Positions 43,406 to 52,472 of a DNA stretch of 64,000 nt are shown here, piece after piece. This DNA comes from Gammaproteobacteria bacterium (GTDB lineage: Bacteria; Pseudomonadota; Gammaproteobacteria; Ga0077554; Ga007554). The notes beneath the pieces are model-generated. The model saw only the letters and a list, made by a program, of their open reading frames with translations. It searched no databases and was not told where the DNA came from. The DNA lies in the NCBI GenBank assembly GCA_040183005.1, contig JAMPIW010000002.1, forward strand, positions 186,001-250,000, written 5' to 3'. The position numbers and the translations under genes were made by a program. Within the stretch, counting starts at the first letter, position 1, and each line of letters opens with the position of its first letter.

Positions 43406-46149
43406 CGTACAGGCTCCCCAATCAAATCATGCACCGCTTGCCGCAAGGTGTCGTCGTGAAAACTGCCTTTTGTCAAATAATAATCTGCGCCGGCATTCAA
43501 GCCGCGGCGGCGATCTTCCTCCCGGTCTTTATAAGACACAATCATCACTGGCGTGTGCCGTAAATTTGCATCCTGCTTGATCATGCGCACCAATTCGATG
43601 CCATCCATACGCGGCATATCCACATCGGTAATCACCAAACTATATTCTCCAGCACGCACGGTGCTCCAGCCATCCACGCCATCCACCGCAACATCAACCT
43701 CATAACCAATCGACTCCAGCAGATTGCGCTCCACTTCACGCACCGTGATGGAATCATCCACTACAAGAATGCGCTTGCCATGCACCTGATTTGGTACGCC
43801 ACCCGCATCATCCCCGATGCGGATCAATCGCCCCTCTTTTGCCACCACTTTAATCGAATGCAGCATGTCATCCACATCAATAATGAGTACCGGCGAGCCA
43901 TCTTCCATCAGTGCGGCGGCGCTGATGTCCGCCACCTTACCCAGACGCGGCGGCAACACATGCACCACCAGATCACGCTCACCAAGAAAACGCTCAACCA
44001 CGAGGCCATATTTTTCATCACGGTCTGCCAAAACCACCACGGAGAGAGTATCCGGCGATTCCGTAATGCCCTCTGCACCCAGGATCTGAGCGGCTGATAC
44101 CAGACCGACGCGTTGCCCACCAATGCTTGTGAATTGGTGCCCCTCAATAGACTCTATCTCACTCTGTTCAGGCCGAAAAATTCGCTCAATACGGGCCAAT
44201 GGAAAGGCATACGGCTCGCCTGCAATCTCCACCAGCAATGCCGGAATCACCGACAAGGTCAACGGTAATTGCATATGAAAACGCGTACCCTTGCCCGGAT
44301 GTGAAATAACTCTTACCGTGCCACGCATTTCCTGAACAGTGTCATGCACCACATCCAGCCCCACGCCACGCCCGGAAATTTCACTGACAGCATCCCTTGT
44401 TGTAAATCCAGGCAAGAACAAAAATTCGAGCAGTTCCGCTTCGCTAAGGTTAGTCGCCATGTCAGGGCTTACCAAACCACGATCAAGCACTTTTTTTCGG
44501 AGCTTATCAAGATCCACGCCGCGTCCATCATCATCCAGTACAATCGACAACATACCCGACTGATGATAGGCAGACAGATACAAAGTACCTTTGGCTGGTT
44601 TACCTGCCTTGATACGTTCATCGGGCATCTCAACGCCATGATCAACAGCATTGCGCAACAAGTGGTTGAGAGGCGCTTCAACTTTTTCCAGGATCTCTCT
44701 ATCCACCATGGTTTCTTGCCCGGCGATCTCCAACTGCACGTCCTTGCCCAGTGAACGCGCCACATCACGGACCATGCGTGAAAAACCATGGATCCCGTCT
44801 GCAAAGGGACGCATGCGACTGGCGATCACCTCACGGCGCAAACGCCAGGAAAGATTATTCAAGCGATTATCGAATGCCTCCAACTCAGCCAAACGCTCCG
44901 CAAGAAACTCACGGCTACTGGCAATCTTGCGCTGTGCATCACGCAACTGCGCTTGCACCTGATCATCACGCCGCCCAGCTTCCAATAAATCCCGCAAACC
45001 ATCGAGCGAAGAAATCAGCTCGGCTTGGCCGCGTTTTAGCCTTAACATGGATTCCGTATAAGGCCTCACCCAACGCGACTCCACCATTGACTCGCCGGCC
45101 AACCCCATCAAGCGATTCAACTGTTCAGAGCTGATACGTAGCGCCCTGTCCTTTGCAGGAGCCTCCGGTTCTTTTCGAACAGGAACAAGGGGCGGCGACA
45201 CCGCAGGCTGAGCGATAGGCGCCTGCGCGAGCTTTACGGGATATTTTTCACCCTGAAGAATGGCATCTAAAGACACCAGCAGAGCATCGTATTCCACCTG
45301 ATTCTGGCTAACCCACGCATCTGCCGGGCCATCCAGCGTGGCAATACGCGAGATCATGTCTACACCCTTCAAGAGGGCATCAACATGATCGGCATTTAGC
45401 ATCAACTTTCCTTCCTGAGCCGCTACAAAAACATCTTCCATGCGATGCGCGACCTTCACCGCCGCCGACACACCTACCAATCGCGCAGCACCTTTAACGG
45501 AATGTGCCGAGCGCATTAGTGGTTCCAGACGCTTTACTGATGCGGGATCTTGCTCCAGTGCCAACAACCCCTCCGTCAACACTACTGCCTGCTGTTCAAC
45601 CTCCATGCGAAACAACGACAACATCGAAAAATCGCTCAGCCCACCGCCATGGGCTCCTTCAACCACAGCAGTTTCGTCAGAAACCGGGTGGGCAACAAAT
45701 GTTATTTCTGGAGAAAATATCTCATGGCTATCGCTCGTCACCGCAGGCGGCGAATTCAACACCCCATCCAGCGCATTAAGCAGAGCGTCAAACTCGCCCT
45801 GATGCTCGCCAAGCCAAACCTCGTCCGCTTCATTCAGCGCGGCAATACGGGAGATCATATCAACAGCTTTCAAAAGCACATCGACATGATCAGCGGTTAA
45901 AACAATTTTCCCCTGCTGCGCGGCCACAAAGCCATCTTCCATCAGATGTGAAATGCTGACCACCGTCGGCACACCAACAAGACGAGCCGCCCCCTTGATG
46001 GAATGCGCCGCACGCATTAATGGCTCAATGTGATTCCGATCGACAGGCGTCTTTTCGAGAAACAGCAACCCTTCAATCAACGCCGCCGTCTGTTGTTCTG
46101 CCTCCACACGAAACAGATCCATCATGGAAAAGTTGCCAAGATCCATCAT
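43402..46149 (-). CDS. wspE: Hybrid chemotaxis kinase CheA-REC with two Hpt domains (WspE-like)
   Basis: Of the 915 residues, two Hpt domains come first, with phospho-His at about 49 and 216, each in (R)AAHS(I/V)KGAARLVG-type helices. Then follow the dimerisation helices, the ATPase domain (LLRNAVDHGVE, DDDGRGVD, SGRGVGLDVV), a CheW-like domain and a C-terminal receiver with Asp842 in ITDVDMP. It phosphorylates the REC-GGDEF and CheB proteins. Two Hpt domains are more than the single one in the usual WspE. The repeats are similar, so they arose by duplication. Confidence 0.93.
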   Translation of the reverse strand: MMDLGNFSMMDLFRVEAEQQTAALIEGLLFLEKTPVDRNHIEPLMRAAHSIKGAARLVGVPTVVSISHLMEDGFVAAQQGKIVLTADHVDVLLKAVDMISRIAALNEADEVWLGEHQGEFDALLNALDGVLNSPPAVTSDSHEIFSPEITFVAHPVSDETAVVEGAHGGGLSDFSMLSLFRMEVEQQAVVLTEGLLALEQDPASVKRLEPLMRSAHSVKGAARLVGVSAAVKVAHRMEDVFVAAQEGKLMLNADHVDALLKGVDMISRIATLDGPADAWVSQNQVEYDALLVSLDAILQGEKYPVKLAQAPIAQPAVSPPLVPVRKEPEAPAKDRALRISSEQLNRLMGLAGESMVESRWVRPYTESMLRLKRGQAELISSLDGLRDLLEAGRRDDQVQAQLRDAQRKIASSREFLAERLAELEAFDNRLNNLSWRLRREVIASRMRPFADGIHGFSRMVRDVARSLGKDVQLEIAGQETMVDREILEKVEAPLNHLLRNAVDHGVEMPDERIKAGKPAKGTLYLSAYHQSGMLSIVLDDDGRGVDLDKLRKKVLDRGLVSPDMATNLSEAELLEFLFLPGFTTRDAVSEISGRGVGLDVVHDTVQEMRGTVRVISHPGKGTRFHMQLPLTLSVIPALLVEIAGEPYAFPLARIERIFRPEQSEIESIEGHQFTSIGGQRVGLVSAAQILGAEGITESPDTLSVVVLADRDEKYGLVVERFLGERDLVVHVLPPRLGKVADISAAALMEDGSPVLIIDVDDMLHSIKVVAKEGRLIRIGDDAGGVPNQVHGKRILVVDDSITVREVERNLLESIGYEVDVAVDGVDGWSTVRAGEYSLVITDVDMPRMDGIELVRMIKQDANLRHTPVMIVSYKDREEDRRRGLNAGADYYLTKGSFHDDTLRQAVHDLIGEPVR

Positions 46150-46838
46150 GAAATGCCCCGCTCAAGGGAGGGAAACAGTAGATTTTCATCCAGGCAACCA
46201 ATGTGCCTCTCTTGGCCTTTTTCTTTCCAGTGCAACATGCCGCACAAATAATTTGTAGCATTATGTATCGCTGTAGCGGGCTGGCTTAACAATTCCAGAT
46301 GGGTGTACCGCAGAACACCTCTCACCTCACCTACCGGGAATACATAACGGGCATCACCTTTTGCAATCAGCATCATCCGCTCATAGACACCATTGACAAC
46401 ATTATTGCCATGCACATCCCCGCGTCGAATGCCGAGCAATTGCCCAAGAGAAACACACAACTGAAGCTCACCACGTATGTTTACCAAGCCACGCAAGACC
46501 TTTCCTCGACGGTGTGGAACACTATGTATCTTGCGGAAATCTACCACTTCTTTAAATAAATGGGTCGGCAATCCAAGCCACTCATCACCTATTCTGAAGA
46601 CAACCACCGACGAGGCGCTACGTTCCTTTTTTTTTCGCGACTCCCTGGCAACTTCCTCTGTTCTCTCATTTATATATTCCACAGAGGCATTGCGGTCCAA
46701 CAACTTTCGCCCTGCTTCGGAATAGACCTTACAGTTAACGCAATGAATAACACTTTCTAGCTCAGGGCATCGCGGAACCTCACGGCCCCACACACCGATC
46801 TTGTTCCAGCAATCATTGATATCGATTTTATTATCCAT
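46146..46838 (-). CDS. wspD: CheW-type coupling protein (WspD-like)
   Basis: The 230-residue protein has an N-terminal Cys-containing lead (VIHCVNCKVYSEAGRKLLDRNA) typical of WspD, then a CheW domain (VVVFRIGDEWLGLP, GLVNIRGELQLCVSLG, RGVLRYTHLEL). It links receptor and kinase. A run of nine A on the coding strand (46635-46627) encodes the Lys triplet before GluArg. It overlaps the kinase start by four bases. Confidence 0.88.
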   Translation of the reverse strand: MDNKIDINDCWNKIGVWGREVPRCPELESVIHCVNCKVYSEAGRKLLDRNASVEYINERTEEVARESRKKKERSASSVVVFRIGDEWLGLPTHLFKEVVDFRKIHSVPHRRGKVLRGLVNIRGELQLCVSLGQLLGIRRGDVHGNNVVNGVYERMMLIAKGDARYVFPVGEVRGVLRYTHLELLSQPATAIHNATNYLCGMLHWKEKGQERHIGCLDENLLFPSLERGIS

Positions 46839-46847
46839 AAATTATTA

Positions 46848-48152
46848 TTAACTCTTATGAGAGCCTGGAATCCATTTATCATTCATCATAATGATTCTCT
46901 GGGCACGGGAGCGATAACCCTCCCCAGACTTCATATCACCTTGTTTTTCGGCATGCATGGCAAGATGCATCAGTGCCTGATAGTGCCTTGGATCAAGGTA
47001 AACTGCCTTGTGGAATAGTTCATTCGCCAAAATAGAATTACCTTCCGCCTCACGTATCACGCCCAAAAGGTAATAAGCAGGCGCCGAACAGGAATAATTC
47101 CTTAGGCAATCCTCACACAGGGCGGCGGCCAATGCCAACCCCCCCTGATCCGCATACCGCTTTGCCTCCTCTATAAAGTCAGCCTCAGTCCGCACCGCAA
47201 TCGACGTGATTTTTTCAAACATATCCACTTTTTTTTGTTTGGGGAGATGCATCCGCTGGGAAGATGATGGAATCCGTCCATTTAAAATATCACGCGCGTT
47301 TACTTGCAAGGGGGGGGTTCGGGGGACGGCAGCATATTCCGTTGATTGATTATTTTTTATATAGGCAAATGCACCGCTACGGCGCACATATTTGAATAAC
47401 GCATTATCAACGCAACCACCTTCAGCATGACCCAAAAAAAGCAATCCGCTTGACGTCAATAATCCGTGCAACTTTCTTAATGCTCTATTCTGGGTTGGAC
47501 GGTCAAAATAAATAAGGAGATTTCGGCAAAATATGACATCGTACATCTCACTACCAAACAGAAATTCATCGTCAAGAACATTACCACACTTGAAATTGAC
47601 CGAGCTGCGAATAATTTCATTTAACTCATAGCTATCGTCAACTTTTTTAAAATGTCGGTCACACGCATCACCCTCATCTCCTCGAAATGAATTTCTCCCA
47701 TAGACACCACGCTTCGCCCGACTCACTATGCGTGTACTAATATCCACTGCATCAATGCGAAAGCTTCCTCGCTCCAGACCGATGTCAGTCAATATCATTG
47801 CGATTGAATATGGCTCTTCACCACTTGAACAGGGAACACTTAAGACACGCAGAACCCTTCCATCATTCGTGGGGAGCCATTCCTGAGAAACATGCTCGGC
47901 AAGTAAACGAAAAGGTTCAAGATCACGAAAAAACCATGTTTCAGGAACAGTGACCTCGTCAACCAGCTCCTGTAATTCGTTCGCGGAACTCCGCAGCAAG
48001 GCAAGATATGCGTCGTCATTTTCCACCTGGCACGACTCCATGCGCCTACGCACCGCTCTCATAACAGTAGCGGAGCCTACGGAGGCGCTATCCAGGCCCA
48101 TGGCCTTTTCAAGCAGGGCCTCAATCGCCGCTATCATTGAGGCATCCATCAC
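46848..48152 (-). CDS. wspC: Chemotaxis methyltransferase CheR with TPR repeats (WspC-like)
   Basis: The N-terminal 260 residues are a CheR SAM methyltransferase (PETWFFRDLEPFR, SVPCSSGEEPYSIAM, DVIFCRNLLIYFD); the C-terminus has TPR helices (YYLLGVIREAEGNSILANEL, AVYLDPRHYQALMHLAMHAE). It methylates receptor glutamates. The linker holds a run of eight C (coding strand, 47317-47310) and one of eight A (47236-47229). The start overlaps the end of the wspB-like gene by 32 bases; internal ATGs at 48149 or 48137 would shorten that. Confidence 0.9.
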   Translation of the reverse strand: MMDASMIAAIEALLEKAMGLDSASVGSATVMRAVRRRMESCQVENDDAYLALLRSSANELQELVDEVTVPETWFFRDLEPFRLLAEHVSQEWLPTNDGRVLRVLSVPCSSGEEPYSIAMILTDIGLERGSFRIDAVDISTRIVSRAKRGVYGRNSFRGDEGDACDRHFKKVDDSYELNEIIRSSVNFKCGNVLDDEFLFGSEMYDVIFCRNLLIYFDRPTQNRALRKLHGLLTSSGLLFLGHAEGGCVDNALFKYVRRSGAFAYIKNNQSTEYAAVPRTPPLQVNARDILNGRIPSSSQRMHLPKQKKVDMFEKITSIAVRTEADFIEEAKRYADQGGLALAAALCEDCLRNYSCSAPAYYLLGVIREAEGNSILANELFHKAVYLDPRHYQALMHLAMHAEKQGDMKSGEGYRSRAQRIIMMNDKWIPGSHKS

Positions 48153-48630
48153 TATGATTTTCAGCGCTATCCGTTTCGTCCACTGAGGTGAAAAACGTCC
48201 TATGCAACTGTACAGGCAATAATTTTTCTATATCAATGAGCTGAATAATATTCCCTTGATAAACTGCAACGTCCCCAAGGAATCCCGTGTCGCTCGTATC
48301 GACCCCCGACGGCGAAAACGCTGACTCCGGCAGCTTAATGGTGCTTGCAATCCTTTCCGCCAACAGTGCGAGAAGATGGGGGTTTTTTCTGTCGTCCTGA
48401 ATATTCACCAAAATAATCCGGCTACTTAACCAGGCACGTGAAATATTCCCTGTCATCAATACGGTCAGATCAACAACTGGGACGCTCCTTCCCCGGTAGT
48501 TGAGCAAACCCGCCACATAATCTGGTGCACGTGGAATCTCCTTTAACGTAACGTAAGGTATAACCTCAACGACCTGAGTCACATCAAGCCCGTAGCTATC
48601 CTTGCCAATCACAAAAAGCAGCAGCATCAT
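48121..48630 (-). CDS. wspB: CheW-type coupling protein (WspB-like)
   Basis: The 169-residue protein is a single CheW domain (LLLFVIGKDSYGLDVTQVVEVIPYV, GLLNYRGRSVPVVDLTVLM, GNIIQLIDIEKLLP). It lies between the receptor gene (27 bases away) and the methyltransferase gene. Two CheW proteins, one before and one after CheR, are a mark of the Wsp operon. Confidence 0.9.
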   Translation of the reverse strand: MMLLLFVIGKDSYGLDVTQVVEVIPYVTLKEIPRAPDYVAGLLNYRGRSVPVVDLTVLMTGNISRAWLSSRIILVNIQDDRKNPHLLALLAERIASTIKLPESAFSPSGVDTSDTGFLGDVAVYQGNIIQLIDIEKLLPVQLHRTFFTSVDETDSAENHSDGCLNDSGD

Positions 48631-48657
48631 ATTCAGCCGTTCCGTTTATCAAAAGAC

Positions 48658-50655
48658 TCAGGAGACACTCAGAACCTTGAATCGTGAAACACCATTTTGT
48701 AAACCATGAGCTGCGTCATTTAGCCGATCTATGACGACATTCGACTGACGTAACGATTCCACTGTCTGTTGTGCAGATTCACTCAATTGGACAATCGCCT
48801 GCTTAATCTGGTCGGCACCCTGAGATTGCTGATGCATGCTGTCATTGACCATTTCAAAGCGCGGCGTCAACGCCTGCACTTGATCAATAATATGCGTTAA
48901 TTGACCACCAACCTGGCGCACATCCTCAACACTGCGGCGAACCTCATCGGAGAATTTATCGACACTCATCACACCCGCGTTTACCGCGGATTGCATCTCC
49001 TTGATCATTTGCTCGATATCCCATGTGGCGACCGCAGTCTGATCGGCAAGGCGACGTATTTCTGTTGCGACAACCGAGAACCCAAGGCCATATTCACCGG
49101 CTTTCTCCGCTTCAATGGCGGCATTCAGAGAAAGAAGATTTGTCTGATCAGCCACCTTGGAGATGGTCGTAACCACTGTATTGATGTTGCTGGCCTTTTC
49201 GCTGAGCACTTCAAGTTTGGCCGCAATGGAAGCCGATGCTTCGACCATCTTGCGCATGGTATCTTCCATCTTCACCAGCGCATCCTGACCGTTAGCCGCA
49301 GACTCGGCGGTACTTTCCGCCACCCTGGAAACTGCGTCCATGGTATTTGTCAGCTCTTTCGTGGTCGCGGAAATCTCTGTCGATGTCGCCACAATTTCAT
49401 TCACCGTCGCGACCTGCTCGGTCATCGTCGCCTCCTGCTGCCGGGCGGTGGCCGCAATCTCCGTACTCGATGATGTCACCTGAATCCCTGAGCGCTGCAC
49501 CTGGGCTACCAGAACGTTCAAGTTATCCATCATACGTTGCACACCGCTAGCCAAGTGTCCAATGGCATCTTCACCATGTACCTGAATTTTCCCTGTCAAA
49601 TCGCCTTCGGCGGCCTTAGAAACCACAGAGGAAATACTATCCACTTTAGTCTTCAAATCCTCCATCGCCACACGTTTTTCTTCGATTGATGACCTAAGGT
49701 TATCAATCATTCCCTGTAATCCGGCTGCAAGTTCGCCTATTGCGTCGTTACCGGAAAAAGTGATTTTCCCCGTCAAATCACCCTTTGCCGCCTTGTTGAC
49801 CACATCAAGAAGGATATTTACTTTATTTCTCAGATCCTGGGTGGTTTCTCGTTCGCGCGCATCTGCCATATCCATCTTGTCAGCCATGGCATTGAAAGCC
49901 TGCCCCAGATGGCCTATTTCATCAGCGCTGGAGACGCTAACTCGAGCGCCGATATCGCCATTGGCCCGCCGTGTCACAACATCAATCAATCCCGCCAGGG
50001 GCCGGGTAATCCAGCTGCGCAACAAGAAACTGGCCAGTATCAATCCCAGCGTCATTAACACCAGATTCGCGCCTGCACCAATCCACAAGTCACGCTCCAC
50101 CGTAGCATCCATATCCGCCAGTGAATACGTTACTCGTATCGCGCCATTCACACTGCCGGATGGCACGTTATGACAGGCAAGGCAATTGACATCATTGGTA
50201 TTTTCCGTCGCCAGGAAGGGGGTGACCACTGTCAGCGCACGCCCTTCCTTGTGACTATCCACCTGAACAATCTGTTCACCACGCAGCGCCTTAAAATCCA
50301 GCTCATCAACCGGCTTTTCCTCGGCACGCCCCGGCCCAAACTGATTATTAACGGGTTCGCCGCGAATAACACGCGCATCCATGACGCCCTGCCGCCTTAA
50401 CACTTTCTTGCGCAAGATATCGCGTTGCGACATTGTGCCCGTCAACATCAGGGTATTCAGGGCATCAAAGTAAGAGGTTGTCATGTCTTTGGTGTGACTT
50501 TTGGCCAGATCCAGGATGCGCGCCTTTTCACTAATGCCGGAATAAAGCGTCACCGAGCCTACCACCAGAAGAAAGATCATGGCGATGGTCACATTGACCT
50601 TGGCCAGGACAGAAAGACGATTAAGCGCAGGAATGCGGTTGATCAGAGATAACAT
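48658..50655 (-). CDS. wspA: Methyl-accepting chemotaxis receptor with periplasmic CxxCH motif (WspA-like)
   Basis: The start is put at 50655, with AAGGA upstream; an ATG at 50700 is less likely. The 665-residue receptor has membrane segments near 18-38 and 192-213. Its periplasmic part contains CLACH at 158-162, the covalent heme-c motif. A HAMP domain follows at 214-266, then two repeated HAMP-like units (AAKGDLTGKI and AAEGDLTGKI). The signalling tip reads ISKVADQTNLLSLNAAIEAEKAGEYG. It should control the CheA kinase. The heme motif is not known in Pseudomonas WspA and suggests redox or gas sensing. Confidence 0.92.
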   Translation of the reverse strand: MLSLINRIPALNRLSVLAKVNVTIAMIFLLVVGSVTLYSGISEKARILDLAKSHTKDMTTSYFDALNTLMLTGTMSQRDILRKKVLRRQGVMDARVIRGEPVNNQFGPGRAEEKPVDELDFKALRGEQIVQVDSHKEGRALTVVTPFLATENTNDVNCLACHNVPSGSVNGAIRVTYSLADMDATVERDLWIGAGANLVLMTLGLILASFLLRSWITRPLAGLIDVVTRRANGDIGARVSVSSADEIGHLGQAFNAMADKMDMADARERETTQDLRNKVNILLDVVNKAAKGDLTGKITFSGNDAIGELAAGLQGMIDNLRSSIEEKRVAMEDLKTKVDSISSVVSKAAEGDLTGKIQVHGEDAIGHLASGVQRMMDNLNVLVAQVQRSGIQVTSSSTEIAATARQQEATMTEQVATVNEIVATSTEISATTKELTNTMDAVSRVAESTAESAANGQDALVKMEDTMRKMVEASASIAAKLEVLSEKASNINTVVTTISKVADQTNLLSLNAAIEAEKAGEYGLGFSVVATEIRRLADQTAVATWDIEQMIKEMQSAVNAGVMSVDKFSDEVRRSVEDVRQVGGQLTHIIDQVQALTPRFEMVNDSMHQQSQGADQIKQAIVQLSESAQQTVESLRQSNVVIDRLNDAAHGLQNGVSRFKVLSVS

Positions 50656-50720
50656 ATATAGAGTGTCCTTTTCCCAAACGGAAATGCAACGAAGCAGCAA
50701 AGCAAAACCTACCCCGCTAA

Positions 50721-50747
50721 TCAGCGGCAGGAAATTGCAAAACTTTA
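50721..50747 (-). promoter_or_regulatory. FliA (sigma-28) type promoter for the wsp-like operon
   Basis: On the minus strand TAAAGTTT (50747-50740) matches the enterobacterial sigma-28 -35 element in all eight bases. After 11 bases comes GCCGCTGA (50728-50721), six of eight with GCCGATAA. It lies about 66 bases before the receptor ATG. This would place the operon under the flagellar late-gene sigma factor. Confidence 0.7.
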
Positions 50748-50874
50748 ACGGAGTGTTTCGTCAGGAAAGGACGGAAAGAAGCGCCATCTGCACGCAGCCT
50801 GCGCGCACAAAACACTATCGCGCTTTTTACGATCGGAGAATCAAGGAGTTACAGGATGACAAACAGACAAAGAA

Positions 50875-51492
50875 TCAAAGCTTGCGGTGATTAAGGTGGC
50901 GGCGCACATACCAGACAAGAGCTATCACCAGGATAACGCCAATGATCGCATCGAAGCGATGGAAATAAACACCTAATGTATTCCAGTTTTGGCCGAGCTT
51001 CATGCCAACCCAGGCCAATCCCCAGGACCAGATATAGGAACCTACAAATGTATAAACAACAAAACGCCCCATTGCCATACGGCTGATACCGGCGGGAAAG
51101 GCGATAAAAGTGCGAATCACCGGCAGCAGGCGGCCTACAAAGATAGTGATATCACCGTAGCGTTGAAACCAGCGGTCCGCCAGCGCCAGATCATGATGCG
51201 ACACGAGAATATATTTGCCATATTTTTCCACCAATGGCCGTCCACCCCATGCGCCAACATAATATGCCACCAGCGAACCCAGCACACAACCCACCGCGCC
51301 CGCTAGTGCCACCAACCATAACTGCATTTCACCTGTAAATACCAGATAGCCTGCAAAGGGCATGATGATTTCCGAGGGCAAAGGGATGCATGCACTCTCG
51401 ATTGCCATAAGCAGTACAACACCGCCATAACCCAAGCGGGAAATGGTGGCAATGATGAAACCTGCAAGCAGTGTAATGATCTTTTCGATCAC
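50875..51492 (-). CDS. DedA family membrane protein
   Basis: The 205-residue protein has the DedA pattern: an N-terminal membrane helix, ESACIPLPSEIIMPFAGYL, a GSLVAYYVGAWGGRPLVEKYGKY segment, FVGRLLPVIRTFIAFPAGISRM and further membrane helices. Members flip polyprenyl or phospholipid carriers across the inner membrane and support envelope integrity. It ends at the region upstream of the wspA-like gene and lies six bases from uppP, so the two are probably one operon; both concern undecaprenyl lipids. Confidence 0.92.
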   Translation of the reverse strand: MIEKIITLLAGFIIATISRLGYGGVVLLMAIESACIPLPSEIIMPFAGYLVFTGEMQLWLVALAGAVGCVLGSLVAYYVGAWGGRPLVEKYGKYILVSHHDLALADRWFQRYGDITIFVGRLLPVIRTFIAFPAGISRMAMGRFVVYTFVGSYIWSWGLAWVGMKLGQNWNTLGVYFHRFDAIIGVILVIALVWYVRRHLNHRKL

Positions 51493-51498
51493 AAGGCT

Positions 51499-52293
51499 TT
51501 ACCAAAAATAGAGTAAAACAATCGCACCAAAAATAATGCGGTAGTAGGCAAACACCGTGAAGTCATGGCGCGCCACATAAGCCAGAAACAACTTCACCAC
51601 TACCAGAGCCGTCAGAAAAGCAGCGATGAAACCCGTGGCAAAAATTGCTCCATCCTCAGCATGCAAAAGTTCCCGGCTTTTATATAACTCATAGAGCGTT
51701 GCCGCGAACATGGTAGGCATGGAAAGAAAAAATGAAAACTCAGTAGCAGCGGTACGCGACAGGCCACTCAGCAGCCCTCCCATTATAGTTGATCCAGAGC
51801 GGGACACCCCCGGAAAGAGCGCCAACATCTGCGCCAGACCAACCTTTAACGCGTCCATAGGACGCAGATCATCGACGCTCATCACCCGTGGCTGAAACTG
51901 CCGACGCTCAATCAGCAGAATAATGACACCACCCACAATCAGGGCCATAGCCACACTCACCGGGTTAAACAAGTATTCCTTAATGGCTTTATGAAATAAC
52001 AATCCCACACACGCCGCCGGAAGAAATGCGATCGCCAGGTTCAAAACAAAGCGCTGCGCCGGTGGCTTATTCAGCCCCCCCAGCACACTGAACACCTTGT
52101 GCCGGTAATACCACACCACACCCAATACCGCACCGAGCTGGATAAAAATATCAAATGTCTTGGCGCGTTCCCCCGTGAAATCGAGCAGGTCATTCATAAT
52201 AATTAGATGGCCTGTTGACGATACCGGAAGAAACTCGGTCAAGCCTTCAATAATGCCAAGGATCAACGCCTTTAGCAGCAGTACACTATCCAT
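51499..52293 (-). CDS. uppP: Undecaprenyl-diphosphatase UppP (BacA)
   Basis: The start at 52293 (MDSVLLLKALILG) has a GAGGG ribosome site; an ATG at 52311 is less well placed. The integral membrane enzyme recycles undecaprenyl pyrophosphate to the monophosphate for peptidoglycan synthesis and gives bacitracin resistance. It carries the two family signatures EGLTEFLPVSSTGHLI and PGVSRSGSTIMGGL, and its 264-residue length is normal. Several membrane helices follow. Confidence 0.96.
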   Translation of the reverse strand: MDSVLLLKALILGIIEGLTEFLPVSSTGHLIIMNDLLDFTGERAKTFDIFIQLGAVLGVVWYYRHKVFSVLGGLNKPPAQRFVLNLAIAFLPAACVGLLFHKAIKEYLFNPVSVAMALIVGGVIILLIERRQFQPRVMSVDDLRPMDALKVGLAQMLALFPGVSRSGSTIMGGLLSGLSRTAATEFSFFLSMPTMFAATLYELYKSRELLHAEDGAIFATGFIAAFLTALVVVKLFLAYVARHDFTVFAYYRIIFGAIVLLYFW

Positions 52294-52472
52294 GGATACC
52301 CTCAACCCCATTATACAAACAAGTACAGCACTCTCTTCTTCAGGTGTGCAACCAGATCCAACCTGAAAAACCGGCGAACAAAGTCCTCCATTTTACCCTA
52401 AAAACGGTGACTGGAGCGGTTACCAGAAATGAATTGAAGACGCAGGCGGGTAAAAAACAGATGGGGTTTGGG

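Noticed and set aside
50854-50892. 12-codon frame with AAGGAG on the + strand near dedA
   Set aside because: The ribosome site is good, but the frame is tiny, overlaps the end of dedA in antisense and has no gene behind it to regulate.
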